From Actinobacteria bacterium OV450 (GTDB lineage: Bacteria > Actinomycetota > Actinomycetes > Streptomycetales > Streptomycetaceae): a stretch of 64,000 nucleotides of DNA. Positions 7,744 through 18,217 of this stretch are shown piece by piece. Position 1 is the stretch's first letter; the number at the start of each line of letters is the position of its first letter. The stretch is taken from assembly GCA_001298555.1 (NCBI GenBank), contig LJCW01000087.1, positions 1-64,000 on the forward strand. The letters run 5' to 3'. A program made the position numbers and the translations under genes. Under the pieces are notes generated by a model. It ran no database searches. It was not told where the DNA came from and saw only the letters and a list, made by a program, of their open reading frames with translations.

Positions 7744-10158
7744 TCAGGCCAGCGGCTGGAAGGTCTGGAACGCCGTGTTGCGCAGGGTCGTGCACTCCGG
7801 GCCGTCCCACTGGTCCGCCGCGCAGCTGATCATGATGGCGTAGCCGTTCTTCGCGTTCACCTTGAAGCCGCGGTTCAGCACCCGGACCCTGATGCCGCTC
7901 TGCACCCGCTCGAACTCCCAGTCGGCGACCGTCGGGTAGTTGTTGTACTCCGTGGCGTCGATCCGGATCGTCTTGTAGTTCGTGCTGGAGCTCGCCACTC
8001 CGGCGACCGCCGCCGCCCAGGCGGCGCGGGCGTCGCTGCCGGGGCTGTTGGTGTGGTCGACCTGTATGCGCGGGAAGCCGCCGTCGCGGCTGTATATCGC
8101 GCCGGAGTTCTCGCCGGCTATGCCCGTCACGTGGAAGCCCGAGGGCATCACCATGGAGAAGTGGAACCCGGGGTCCGTCACCTTCGCATAGCCCTCGGGG
8201 ATTCCGGCTCCGGGCCCGCCCGTGGAAGAGCCCTGGCCCTGGCTGCTCTGCCCCTGGGACTGACCCTGTGTCTGCTGTCCGCCCGGGGACTGCCCCTGGC
8301 TGGGCTGGGTACCGCCGTTCGCGCTGCCCGTGCCCGAACCGGTGCCCGTACCCGCGCCCTTGCCCGCGGTGGCGTTGGTCTCGCCCGTCTTCGCGGACGC
8401 GCCGGGGTCGGGACTGCCGGAAACCTTCGTACCCGGACCGCCCTTGCCCTGGTCCTTCTTGGCGTCGGCGTCGTCACCGCTGAACGCGTAGGCGATGAGC
8501 GAACCGATGACGGCGAGCACGACGACCACGCCGGCTATCGCGAGGGCGATGGTCCGGCGGGACATGACGTCGGTGAGCGGCGCCGCGACCGGCGAGGTCC
8601 TGCCCGGGGCGGCGGAGGCCGGGGCCTCGGCCGCCGAGGCCGCCGGAGCCGCCGCTGCGGCCGCCGCGGCCTTGCGGGCCGCCTTCAGCGCGGCGCGGGC
8701 CCGGTCGCGCTGCTCGCGCTCCTGCCGCTCGCGCTCCCTCTTCTCCGCCTTCTCCGCCTTCTCGGCCGCCTTCGCGGCGGCGGCCTCGGCCGCCGCCTGC
8801 TGGGCGTCGGCCAGCGAGATCTGCCGGGTCTCCTCGACGGACGGCGCCAGGACCGGTGCGGGCACCGGCTCCGGCGCGTTGACGACGGCGGTGAGCATCG
8901 CCCGGGCCCGCTCCTCGTCGAGGCGGCGGGCCGGGTCCTTGACCAGCAGGCCGTAGATGACGTCGGTCAGCGGACCCGCGTTCTTGGGCGGGTCCACCGG
9001 CTCGGTCATGACGGCGGTGAGGGTGGCGAGCGCGGACCCCTTGTCGTACGGGGGCACGCCCTCGACGGCGGCGTACAGCAGTCCGCCGAGGGACCACATG
9101 TCGGCGGGCGGACCGGGCTTCTGGCCGCGGGCGCGCTCGGGCGAGATGTACGAGGGGGCGCCGACGAGCATGCCGGTGGAGGTGACGGAGGGGTCGCCCT
9201 CGACCTGGGCGATGCCGAAGTCGGTGAGGACGACGCGACCGGTGCGGGCGATGAGCACGTTGGACGGCTTCACGTCCCGGTGCAGGATGCCCTGACCGTG
9301 CGCGGCGCGGAGCACGTCGAGGACGGCGAGGCCGACCTCGGCGGCGCGGTGGGGCGTCAGCGGGCCCTGTTCGCGGATGAACTCGGCGAGGGAGGGGCCC
9401 TCGATGAGCTCCATGACGATCCACGGGCGGCCGTCCTCGTCCACGACGTCGAAGACGGTGACGGCGCCGCTGCTGCGGATCCGGGCGATCGCCTTGGCCT
9501 CACGGAGGGTACGGGTGATGAGGCGGCGCTTCTCGTCCTCGTCCACGCCGGTGCTGAAGCGGAGTTCCTTGACGGCGACCGTCCGGCCCAGGGTCTCGTC
9601 CTCGGCGCGCCAGACGGTGCCCATGCCGCCCTTGCCGAGGACCTCGCGCAGCCGGTAGCGGCGCGCGAGCAGCCGTCCCTCGTCCTGCCCTTCCTCGGCG
9701 GCCTTGGCCGCCGCGGCCTTGACGGCGGCCGCAACGGCATCGGCCTTCTCGACGACGGGATTCACCGCAGGCTTGACCGCCTCGCCCGGATTCGCGCCCC
9801 CGGCGGCAGCGGCCGCGGGCTTGACCGGGTCGGGCTTCGCGTCCCCGGCGGCAGCCGGAGACTTCGTCAGGCCGGCCTTCGGCGCGGGTGATTCGGCGGC
9901 CTTCGCCCCTTCGGCGGCACCGCCGGCACCACCCGGCGTCGCGCCCCCGGCGGCAGCCGGGGACTTCGTCAGGTCGGCCTTCGGCGCCGGCGAGCCGGCC
10001 GGCTGTGCGTCCGCGGCGGCCGCCGGCCCGGCGGGCGAGTCCGGCTTCGCCGCAGGCGGTACGGCAGGCTTCGCCGCAGGCGACTCCGGCTTCGCCGACA
10101 CGGGCTTCGCCCGGTCCTGCTCCGCCGCAGGCGACTCGGTGTGCTCCGGCTTCGACAT
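7744..10158 (-). CDS. Membrane Ser/Thr protein kinase C with Ala/Lys/Pro-rich N-terminus
   Basis: The ATG at 10158 follows AGAGGGGACGC and gives 804 residues. The first ~160 residues are disordered Ala/Pro/Lys repeats, including two copies of an ESPAPKAGLTKSPAAAG-like unit. A complete kinase domain spans about 165-430, with GKGGMG, K197, HRD at 293-295 and DFG at 313-315. A highly charged helical stretch (~450-500, probable coiled coil) precedes a membrane helix at about 537-559. Beyond a Gly/Ser/Gln-rich linker is an ectodomain (GYAKVTDPGF, MPSGF) like those of the two downstream kinases, ending with a possible disulphide pair near CAADQWDGPEC. It is first in the kinase array and should be active. 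Its ligand is unknown. Confidence 0.87.
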   Translation of the reverse strand: MSKPEHTESPAAEQDRAKPVSAKPESPAAKPAVPPAAKPDSPAGPAAAADAQPAGSPAPKADLTKSPAAAGGATPGGAGGAAEGAKAAESPAPKAGLTKSPAAAGDAKPDPVKPAAAAAGGANPGEAVKPAVNPVVEKADAVAAAVKAAAAKAAEEGQDEGRLLARRYRLREVLGKGGMGTVWRAEDETLGRTVAVKELRFSTGVDEDEKRRLITRTLREAKAIARIRSSGAVTVFDVVDEDGRPWIVMELIEGPSLAEFIREQGPLTPHRAAEVGLAVLDVLRAAHGQGILHRDVKPSNVLIARTGRVVLTDFGIAQVEGDPSVTSTGMLVGAPSYISPERARGQKPGPPADMWSLGGLLYAAVEGVPPYDKGSALATLTAVMTEPVDPPKNAGPLTDVIYGLLVKDPARRLDEERARAMLTAVVNAPEPVPAPVLAPSVEETRQISLADAQQAAAEAAAAKAAEKAEKAEKRERERQEREQRDRARAALKAARKAAAAAAAAPAASAAEAPASAAPGRTSPVAAPLTDVMSRRTIALAIAGVVVVLAVIGSLIAYAFSGDDADAKKDQGKGGPGTKVSGSPDPGASAKTGETNATAGKGAGTGTGSGTGSANGGTQPSQGQSPGGQQTQGQSQGQSSQGQGSSTGGPGAGIPEGYAKVTDPGFHFSMVMPSGFHVTGIAGENSGAIYSRDGGFPRIQVDHTNSPGSDARAAWAAAVAGVASSSTNYKTIRIDATEYNNYPTVADWEFERVQSGIRVRVLNRGFKVNAKNGYAIMISCAADQWDGPECTTLRNTAFQTFQPLA

Positions 10159-10319
10159 GCGTCCCCTCTGCGATCGCTGCTCCGGCAGCCCCCGGGATCC
10201 CCGGTGGCCCGCTCCGGGAGAACCCGTGCGGTAACCCGCCCCGGCAGAACCCTCATTGTTCCTCACTCCGCAACGGACGGGCGCCCCGGGTCCGCGGTTC
10301 CCCCCTCCGCATTCCGGAG

Positions 10320-12026
10320 TTACAACGGAACGATGTCCGGAGCCCCCAGCCGCGCCGCATCCGCGGTCTGGTCGTCCGGCTGGCGCTGCGATTCCCGTTC
10401 CGCCTGGACCCGCTTCTCGTAGTGTTCCACTTCCTTCTCGATCTGCTGTCCGTCCCACCCCAGGACCGGCGCCATCAGCTCCGCGCACTCCCGCGCCGAC
10501 CGCGTGCCCCTGTCGAACGTCTCGATCGAGATGCGCGTACGCCGCGTCAGTACGTCGTCCAGGTGCCGCGCCCCCTCGTGCGAGGCGGCGTACACCACTT
10601 CGGCCCGCAGGTAGTCCTCCGCCCCGGCCAGCGGCTGTGCCAGCCCGGGGTCCGCCGCGACCAGGTCGAGCAGTTCGTCGGTCATCGAGCCGTACCGGTT
10701 CAACAGGTGCTCGATCCACACCACATGGAGGCCCGCCCGGGCGGCGATCCGGGCCCTCCCGTTCCACAGCGCCCGGTACCCCTCGGCCCCGACCAGCGGC
10801 ACGTCCTCCGTCACGCACTCCGCGACCCGCTGGTCCAGCCCGTGCACCGCCTCGTCGACCGCATCCTTGGCCATGACCCGGTACGTCGTGTACTTGCCGC
10901 CCGCGACCACGACCAGCCCCGGCACGGGATGCGCCACCGTGTGCTCGCGCGACAGCTTGCTCGTCGCGTCCGACTCACCGGCCAGCAGCGGCCGCAGGCC
11001 CGCGTACACGCCCTGCACGTCGTCCCGCGTCAGGGGTACCGTCAGCACCGAGTTCACGTGCTCCAGCAGGTAGTCGATGTCGGCGCTCGACGCCGCCGGG
11101 TGCGCCTTGTCCAGGTCCCAGTCGGTGTCGGTCGTTCCGACGATCCAGTGCCGGCCCCAGGGGATCACGAACAGCACCGACTTCTCGGTCCGCAGGATCA
11201 GCCCGGTCGAGGAGTGGATGCGGTCCTTCGGGACGACCAGGTGGATTCCCTTGGACGCCCGGACGTGGAACTGCCCGCGCTCCCCGATCAGTGCCTGCGT
11301 GTCGTCCGTCCACACCCCCGTCGCGTTCACGACCTGGCGCGCGCGGATCTCGTACTCGCCGCCGCCCTCCACGTCCTGCACGCGCGCCCCGACGACGCGC
11401 TCGCCCTCCCGCAGGAAGCCGACGACCCTCGCCCGGTTGGCGCAGTGCGCCCCGTACACCGCGGCCGTCCGGACCAGCGTGGCCACGTACCGCGCATCGT
11501 CCATCTGGGCGTCGTAGTACTGGAGCGCCCCCACCAGGGCGTCCTTGCGCAGCGCCGGCGCGACCCGCAGGGCGCGCCGGCGCGAGAGGTGCCGGTGCAC
11601 GGGCAGCCCCCGCCCGTGCCCGCTGGACACCGACATCGCGTCGTACAGCGCCACGCCCGATCCGGCGTAGATGCGCTCCCAGCCCTTGTGCTGGAGGGGG
11701 TACAGGAACGGCACGGGCTTCACCAGGTGCGGGGCCAGCCGCTCCAGCAGCAGGCCGCGTTCCTTCAGGGCCTCCCGCACCAGGGCGAAGTCGAGCATCT
11801 CCAGGTACCGCAGGCCGCCGTGGATGAGTTTGCTCGACCGGCTGGAAGTGCCGGAGGCCCAGTCCCGCGCCTCCACCAGCCCCGTCGTCAGGCCTCTGGT
11901 GGCGGCGTCGAGCGCGGTGCCCGCACCCACCACGCCCGCACCCACCACCAGGACGTCCAGTTCCCGTTCGGCCATCCGGGCGAGTGCCTCTTCGCGCTGG
12001 ACCGGCCCCAGTGTCGCTGTCCTCAC
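10320..12026 (-). CDS. glpD: Aerobic glycerol-3-phosphate dehydrogenase (FAD)
   Basis: This 568-residue flavoenzyme oxidises sn-glycerol 3-phosphate to dihydroxyacetone phosphate and feeds electrons to the quinone pool at the inner face of the membrane. The Rossmann FAD motif VVGAGVVGAG is near residue 30, followed by the family stretch SRSSKLIHGGLRYLE. The C-terminal DAO_C domain is present, so the gene looks intact. The GTG at 12026 was chosen because GGGAGG lies seven bases upstream; the longer in-frame start at 12062 lacks one. No glpF or glpK lies beside it in this window. It is divergent from the dehydrogenase-like gene at 12305 across about 280 bp. Confidence 0.93.
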   Translation of the reverse strand: MRTATLGPVQREEALARMAERELDVLVVGAGVVGAGTALDAATRGLTTGLVEARDWASGTSSRSSKLIHGGLRYLEMLDFALVREALKERGLLLERLAPHLVKPVPFLYPLQHKGWERIYAGSGVALYDAMSVSSGHGRGLPVHRHLSRRRALRVAPALRKDALVGALQYYDAQMDDARYVATLVRTAAVYGAHCANRARVVGFLREGERVVGARVQDVEGGGEYEIRARQVVNATGVWTDDTQALIGERGQFHVRASKGIHLVVPKDRIHSSTGLILRTEKSVLFVIPWGRHWIVGTTDTDWDLDKAHPAASSADIDYLLEHVNSVLTVPLTRDDVQGVYAGLRPLLAGESDATSKLSREHTVAHPVPGLVVVAGGKYTTYRVMAKDAVDEAVHGLDQRVAECVTEDVPLVGAEGYRALWNGRARIAARAGLHVVWIEHLLNRYGSMTDELLDLVAADPGLAQPLAGAEDYLRAEVVYAASHEGARHLDDVLTRRTRISIETFDRGTRSARECAELMAPVLGWDGQQIEKEVEHYEKRVQAERESQRQPDDQTADAARLGAPDIVPL

Positions 12027-12304
12027 GGCTGCCTCCCGTTGGTGCGGGTCGTCCCCGCCCAATGCGCTCGGTGCGCTCGGTGCGGGTGATCCCGCTCACA
12101 TCCCCCGCTCACGATTCTGACCCGCCGCACCCACATCAGCCACCGCCTGTGGACAACACAACGGCGACCACCACCCCGTAATACGACACATCGGTCATAT
12201 ATACGCCTAGTCTGACATCGCGCCAGCTCCACGCGGGCCCCGCACGGTCCACAGGACTTGCGCACCCAGCCTCCTCATGCATGTCAGGGAAGGGACGGCA
12301 CCCC

Positions 12305-13534
12305 ATGCCCGCAGACCTCGCCGTCATCGGACTCGGCCACCTCGGCCTCCCGCTGGCCCAGGCGGCCGTCGCCGCCGGAATCGAGACGGTCGGCTACGAC
12401 AGCGGTCCGGCCACCGACTCCACCCTCACCGCCGCGGAGGTCCGCCGCATGTCGGCCGCCGGCTTCCGGGTCACCACCGACCCCGCCGAACTCGGCCGGG
12501 TGCGCACCGCCGTCATCTGCGCCCCCACCCAGCTCGGCGCCGACCGGGCGCTCGACCTGTCCGCCGTCGGCGAGGCGGGCCGCGCCCTCGCCGCCCGGCT
12601 GCGCCCGCACACCACCGTCATCCTCGAATCCGCCGCCCATCCGGGCGTCACCGAGGACTACCTGCGCCCGATCCTGGAGGCCGGCTCCGGACTGCGCGCG
12701 GGCCGGGACTTCCACCTGGCCTACTCCCCCAGCCGCCTCGACCCCGGCAACCGGACGCACGGCATCGCCAACACCCCCAAGGTGATCGGGGGCCTCACCC
12801 CGGCCTGCACCGAGTCCGCGCACGCCTTCTACGCCCGCCTCACCGAGAAGGTGGTCCGCGCCCGCGGCCTGCGCGAGGCCGAGACCGTCCAGCTCCTGGA
12901 GACGAACTACCGGCACGTCAACATCGCCCTCATGAACGAGATGGCGGTGCTCTGCCACGACCTCGGCGTCGACCTGTGGGACGTCATCCGCTGCGCCGAG
13001 ACCAAGCCGTACGGCTTCCAGGCCTTCCGGCCCGGCCCGGGGGTCGGCGGCCGCAGCGTCCCCCTCGACCCCAACTACCTCCCCCACACCACTCGCACCC
13101 CGGGTCACCCCCTGCGCATGGTCGGCCTCGCGCAGGAGATCAACAGCCGGATGCCCCAGTACGTCATCCAGCGTTCCGCCACGCTGCTGAACGAGCACGG
13201 CAAATCGGCCCGCGGGGCCCGGGTCCTGCTGCTCGGCGTCACGTACAAGCCCGACCTGGGCGACCAGGAGGGGGCACCGGCCCGCGAGATCGCCAGCCGC
13301 CTCCTGGACCTGGGGGCGCTGGTCAGCTACCACGACCCGTACATCGCCGGATGGCGCGTCAGGGACCGTCCCGTGCCCCGTGCCGAATCGTTGTACGAGG
13401 CCGCCGCGAACGCCGATCTGACGATCCTGCTCCAGCAGCACCGCACCTACGACCTCCAGGGCCTCGCGGTGAAGGCGCAGTTGCTGCTGGACACCCGCGG
13501 GGCCAGCCCCCCGGGCGCGGCCCACCGCCTCTGA
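12305..13534 (+). CDS. UDP-glucose/GDP-mannose dehydrogenase homologue with altered active site
   Basis: This is a 409-residue protein of the nucleotide-sugar dehydrogenase family, with all three domains at normal length. The NAD motif GLGHLGLPLA is at residues 9-18 and a C-terminal UDP-binding-type domain is present (LLLGVTYKPDLGDQEGAPA). Key catalytic positions differ. The usual GGHCIPVDP reads GGRSVPLDP, placing Ser251 where the nucleophilic Cys belongs. The usual AE..KLLEN reads AETVQLLET, so the catalytic Lys becomes Gln196 and the following Asn becomes Thr200. The fold is clear, but oxidation to the uronic acid is unlikely by the known mechanism. The ATG at 12305 follows AAGGGA; an in-frame ATG at 12281 is an alternative. 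Confidence 0.82.
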   Translation: MPADLAVIGLGHLGLPLAQAAVAAGIETVGYDSGPATDSTLTAAEVRRMSAAGFRVTTDPAELGRVRTAVICAPTQLGADRALDLSAVGEAGRALAARLRPHTTVILESAAHPGVTEDYLRPILEAGSGLRAGRDFHLAYSPSRLDPGNRTHGIANTPKVIGGLTPACTESAHAFYARLTEKVVRARGLREAETVQLLETNYRHVNIALMNEMAVLCHDLGVDLWDVIRCAETKPYGFQAFRPGPGVGGRSVPLDPNYLPHTTRTPGHPLRMVGLAQEINSRMPQYVIQRSATLLNEHGKSARGARVLLLGVTYKPDLGDQEGAPAREIASRLLDLGALVSYHDPYIAGWRVRDRPVPRAESLYEAAANADLTILLQQHRTYDLQGLAVKAQLLLDTRGASPPGAAHRL

Positions 13535-13701
13535 CCCACCCGCCGCCTCCGACCCCGCCGGTCACGGCACCGCCCCGCACTCGCTCGCACGCCGGAAAAC
13601 CCCTCTTCGCATGTCAGTGCGCCCTGTTAGCCTGCGGCATCACTTATCTCGCACTTATGCCCCCGGGCGCTCGTGCGTCCACGTCCCTGGGGGGATTCCC
13701 G

Positions 13702-14172
13702 ATGAGCCAGAACTTCCAGCCACCCGCGCCCTCGTCCTACACGCCGGCCCCCGCCGCGGCCCCCACCCGCGGCGGCAACGTCGCCCTGGGCGTCCTGGCC
13801 GCGGTCGTGGCCGGCCTCGCGGCCGCCGGCGTCTACGGCGCGATCGTCAAGGCCACCCACCACGAGATCGGCTACGCGGCGGTCGGCGTCGGCGCCCTGG
13901 TCGGTTTCGCCGCGGGCAAGGCCGGCGGGCGCAATGCCGCCCTGCCGGTCGTCGCCACCCTGCTGTCCGTGGCCGCCGTCCTCGGGGGCCAGCTGTTCGG
14001 CATCGCCCTGGACGGCGCCGAACAGCTCTCCACGGGCGTCGTCGAGGTACTGACCGACCACACCTCCGAAGTGGTCGACAGCTGGAAGACCGGCCTGGAC
14101 CCGTTGGTGCTCCTCTTCCTCGCCATCGGCGGATACGCGGCCTTCCAGGTCAGCCGCAAGACCGCGGCCTGA
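13702..14172 (+). CDS. Small membrane protein of unknown function
   Basis: The 156-residue product has a Pro/Ala-rich N-terminus (about 1-25), then hydrophobic segments at about 28-50, 58-75 and 82-102, a polar stretch with Asp/Glu/His, and a final membrane segment at about 133-150. That suggests three or four transmembrane helices. The ATG at 13702 follows a GGGGGGA run. The gene comes after the dehydrogenase-like gene with a gap of about 170 nt and ends at a strong hairpin shared with guaB3. I recognise no named domain or motif. Membrane location is supported by the sequence; the role is not. Confidence 0.75.
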   Translation: MSQNFQPPAPSSYTPAPAAAPTRGGNVALGVLAAVVAGLAAAGVYGAIVKATHHEIGYAAVGVGALVGFAAGKAGGRNAALPVVATLLSVAAVLGGQLFGIALDGAEQLSTGVVEVLTDHTSEVVDSWKTGLDPLVLLFLAIGGYAAFQVSRKTAA

Positions 14173-14190
14173 ACGACGACGACGTGACAA

Positions 14191-14234
14191 CGCCGGAGGG
14201 CCGGCACCCCGCGTGGGGTGCCGGCCCTCCGGCG
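14191..14234. terminator. Bidirectional terminator hairpin
   Basis: A perfect 20-bp inverted repeat (arms 14191-14210 and 14215-14234) encloses the four-base loop GCGT, between the convergent small membrane-protein gene and guaB3. No T-tract follows, which is common for terminators in such GC-rich genomes. Confidence 0.9.
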
Positions 14235-14251
14235 TGCGTGCGGCGGTGGGG

Positions 14252-15376
14252 TCAGCGGCGGTGCTGGGAGTCCGCGACCGTGACCTCGACGCGCTGGAAC
14301 TCCTTGAGCTCGCTGTAGCCCGTGGTGGCCATCGAGCGGCGCAGCGCGCCGAAGAGGTTCATCGAGCCGTCCGAGATGTGCGACGGGCCGGTGAGGATCT
14401 CCTCGGTGGTGCCGACCGTGCCCAGGTCGACCTTCTTGCCGCGCGGCACGTCCTCGTGGACGGCCTCCATGCCCCAGTGGTGGCCCTTGCCGGGCGCGTC
14501 GGTGGCGCGGGCCAGCGGGGAGCCCATCATCACGGCGTCCGCACCGCAGGCGACGGCCTTGGGGATGTCGCCGGACCAGCCCACGCCGCCGTCGGCGATG
14601 ACGTGCACGTAGCGCCCGCCCGACTCGTCCATGTAGTCGCGGCGGGCCGCGGCCACGTCCGCGACGGCGGTGGCCATCGGGACCTGGATGCCGAGCACGT
14701 TGCGCGTGGTGTGCGCGGCGCCGCCGCCGAAGCCGACCAGGACGCCCGCGGCGCCGGTGCGCATCAGGTGCAGGGCCGCGGTGTACGTGGCGCAGCCGCC
14801 GACGATGACCGGGACGTCGAGTTCGTAGATGAACTGCTTGAGGTTCAGCGGCTCGGCCGCGCCGGACACGTGCTCCGCCGAGACGGTCGTGCCGCGGATG
14901 ACGAAGATGTCCACGCCCGCGTCGACGACGGCCTTGGAGAACTCGGCGGTGCGCTGCGGGGAGAGCGCGGCGGCGGTGACGACACCGGAGTCGCGGACCT
15001 CCTTGATGCGCTGCCGGATCAGGTCCGCCTGGATCGGGGCGGAGTAGATCTCCTGGAGACGACGGGTGGCGGACTCCTCGTCCAGCTCCGTGATCTCGTC
15101 GAGCAGCGGCTGCGGGTCCTCGTAGCGGGTCCACAGGCCTTCGAGGTTCAGCACGCCGAGGCCGCCGAGCTCGCCGATGCGGATGGCGGTCTGCGGGGAG
15201 ACGACCGAGTCCATGGGGGCGGCGAGGAACGGGAGCTCGAAGCGGTAGGCGTCGATCTGCCAGGCGATCGAGACCTCCTTCGGGTCCCGCGTACGCCGGC
15301 TCGGGACGATGGCGATGTCGTCGAACGCGTACGCCCTGCGGCCGCGCTTGCCGCGCCCGATCTCGATCTCAGTCAC
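14252..15376 (-). CDS. guaB3: GuaB3 family protein (IMP dehydrogenase/GMP reductase relative)
   Basis: This 374-residue TIM-barrel protein belongs to the IMPDH/GMPR family but lacks the CBS pair that interrupts the neighbouring guaB product. The active-site loop, GPGSICTTR in IMPDH, reads GFGGGAAHTTR here, so the catalytic Cys is replaced by His222. The C-terminal flap with SMNLFGALRRSMATTGY is present. Actinobacterial GuaB3 proteins are a known clade of unsettled function, while cyanobacterial GuaB3 has been reported to act as an IMP dehydrogenase. The gene lies about 145 nt downstream of guaB on the same strand, with a hairpin between them. Family assignment is firm; a purine-nucleotide role is inferred. 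Confidence 0.9.
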   Translation of the reverse strand: MTEIEIGRGKRGRRAYAFDDIAIVPSRRTRDPKEVSIAWQIDAYRFELPFLAAPMDSVVSPQTAIRIGELGGLGVLNLEGLWTRYEDPQPLLDEITELDEESATRRLQEIYSAPIQADLIRQRIKEVRDSGVVTAAALSPQRTAEFSKAVVDAGVDIFVIRGTTVSAEHVSGAAEPLNLKQFIYELDVPVIVGGCATYTAALHLMRTGAAGVLVGFGGGAAHTTRNVLGIQVPMATAVADVAAARRDYMDESGGRYVHVIADGGVGWSGDIPKAVACGADAVMMGSPLARATDAPGKGHHWGMEAVHEDVPRGKKVDLGTVGTTEEILTGPSHISDGSMNLFGALRRSMATTGYSELKEFQRVEVTVADSQHRR

Positions 15377-15463
15377 GTGTGGTGGCCTTTCCTCTGGGTC
15401 TGCCCGTCCAGTATCCCCGAACCCCGGCCCCGCGCGTTGCGGTGACCGCCGTACGGACGCCGG

Positions 15464-15496
15464 GAGGGGCGGACCCGTGTCCCGGGTCCGCCCCTC
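15464..15496 (-). terminator. Terminator-like hairpin after guaB
   Basis: Fourteen-base-pair perfect arms (15464-15477 and 15483-15496) with a five-base loop lie 25 nt beyond the guaB stop and before guaB3. It may end most guaB transcripts and leave guaB3 to its own promoter or to readthrough. Confidence 0.8.
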
Positions 15497-15520
15497 TAGG
15501 CTCGCTGCTCAGCGCTCGTT

Positions 15521-17104
<1,584 letters not shown>

Positions 17105-17171
17105 TCAAGCCCAAGTTTCGTGGCTTCCTCCTATTGATCGTCAGCCGAATTCCGGCCACCGATCAGTGGGG

Positions 17172-17894
17172 CTACTGCTCGGCGAGCGCGCGCAGCCGGC
17201 TGAGCGCCCGGTGCTGGGCCACCCGCACCGCACCCGGGGACATCCCGAGCATCTGCCCGGTCTCCTCGGCGGTCAGCCCGACCGCCACCCGCAGCACGAG
17301 GAGCTCGCGCTGGTTCTCCGGAAGGTTGGCCAGCAGCTTCTTGGCCCAGGCGGCATCACTGCTCAGCAGCGCGCGCTCCTCGGGGCCCAGCGAGTCGTCC
17401 GGCCGTTCGGGCATCTCGTCGGAGGGCACGGCCGTGCTCCCCGGGTGCCGCATGGCGGCACGCTGGAGGTCGGCGACCTTGTGCGCGGCGATGGCGAAGA
17501 CGAAGGCCTCGAAGGGCCGGCCGGTGTCGCGGTACCGGGGCAGTGCCATCAGGACGGCGACGCAGACCTCCTGCGCGAGGTCCTCGACGAAATGGCGGGC
17601 GTCCCCCGGAAGCCGGGAGAGCCGGGTGCGGCAGTAGCGGATCGCCAGGGGGTGCACGAAGGCGAGCAGGTCGTGCGTCGCCTGCTCGTCACCCTCGACC
17701 GCGCGGCGTACGAGCGCGCTGACGGCCCCGGCGCTGCCGCCCTTGGCGGCGCCGGTGGAGCCTGTGGCCGCGGGTGCCCCCGGGGCCTCGTCGTCGCGCA
17801 TCAATCCATGGTGCCTTGGCGCCGGAGCATTCGCGGCACCACGGCCCGTGTTGTGCGTCGAAGCGTTATGAGCGGGTGCGCCTGAACTCGTCAC
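17172..17894 (-). CDS. shbA: ECF-type RNA polymerase sigma factor ShbA
   Basis: This group 4 sigma factor has region 2 at about 80-145 ([13 protein letters not shown]-like [17 protein letters not shown]) and region 4 at about 180-238 ([24 protein letters not shown]). From established work in S. griseus, ShbA directs transcription of hrdB, the principal sigma factor gene, so it acts high in the vegetative transcription hierarchy. Identity rests on sequence type plus its place between bldM and guaB. The GTG at 17894 follows GGAGGGG and gives 240 residues; an ATG at 17801 giving 209 residues is possible, because the first 30 residues are low-complexity. bldM lies upstream on the same strand across a 323-bp gap. 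Confidence 0.85.
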   Translation of the reverse strand: MTSSGAPAHNASTHNTGRGAANAPAPRHHGLMRDDEAPGAPAATGSTGAAKGGSAGAVSALVRRAVEGDEQATHDLLAFVHPLAIRYCRTRLSRLPGDARHFVEDLAQEVCVAVLMALPRYRDTGRPFEAFVFAIAAHKVADLQRAAMRHPGSTAVPSDEMPERPDDSLGPEERALLSSDAAWAKKLLANLPENQRELLVLRVAVGLTAEETGQMLGMSPGAVRVAQHRALSRLRALAEQ

Positions 17895-18217
17895 TGCACC
17901 CTCCCCTCCCGCTCGACCGAATAGTCCCCGAGGCCCCATCCCAGAAAATGCGCCACACCTCAAGCATGCGGCATCGCGCGCGAAGCGACACGTCCCCCGA
18001 TTGTGCCCCGGCCATCCCCGGGTACGCACCGGGTACGGCGGGACGGGAACGGACGGGCCGGATCGGGACGGCCGGGCCGGATCGGCCGGGCCGGTTCAGG
18101 ACGGCCGGGTCGGCCGGGTGGGCCGGGACCGGGCCACGGCCTGCGGGCCGCGGCCTGCCGCCCCGCCCGCCGATGGCGGACGGGACCGCTCTCAGCGTCC
18201 GGTCTGCGGGCTCACGG
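17895..18217. repeat. bldM-shbA intergenic with GGCCGG-rich repeats
   Basis: This 323-bp stretch holds no convincing gene. Between about 18035 and 18135 it contains tandem imperfect copies of a CGGCCGGGCCGGAT-like unit, purine-rich on the plus strand. The shbA promoter should lie in the part nearest 17894-17990, where short A/T-containing stretches occur, but no clear -10/-35 pair can be chosen by eye. Confidence 0.7.

Noticed and set aside
9700..10158. Plus-strand Ala-rich frame opposite the N-terminus of kinase C
   Set aside because: It is the complement of the Ala/Pro/Lys repeats, so composition alone keeps it open.
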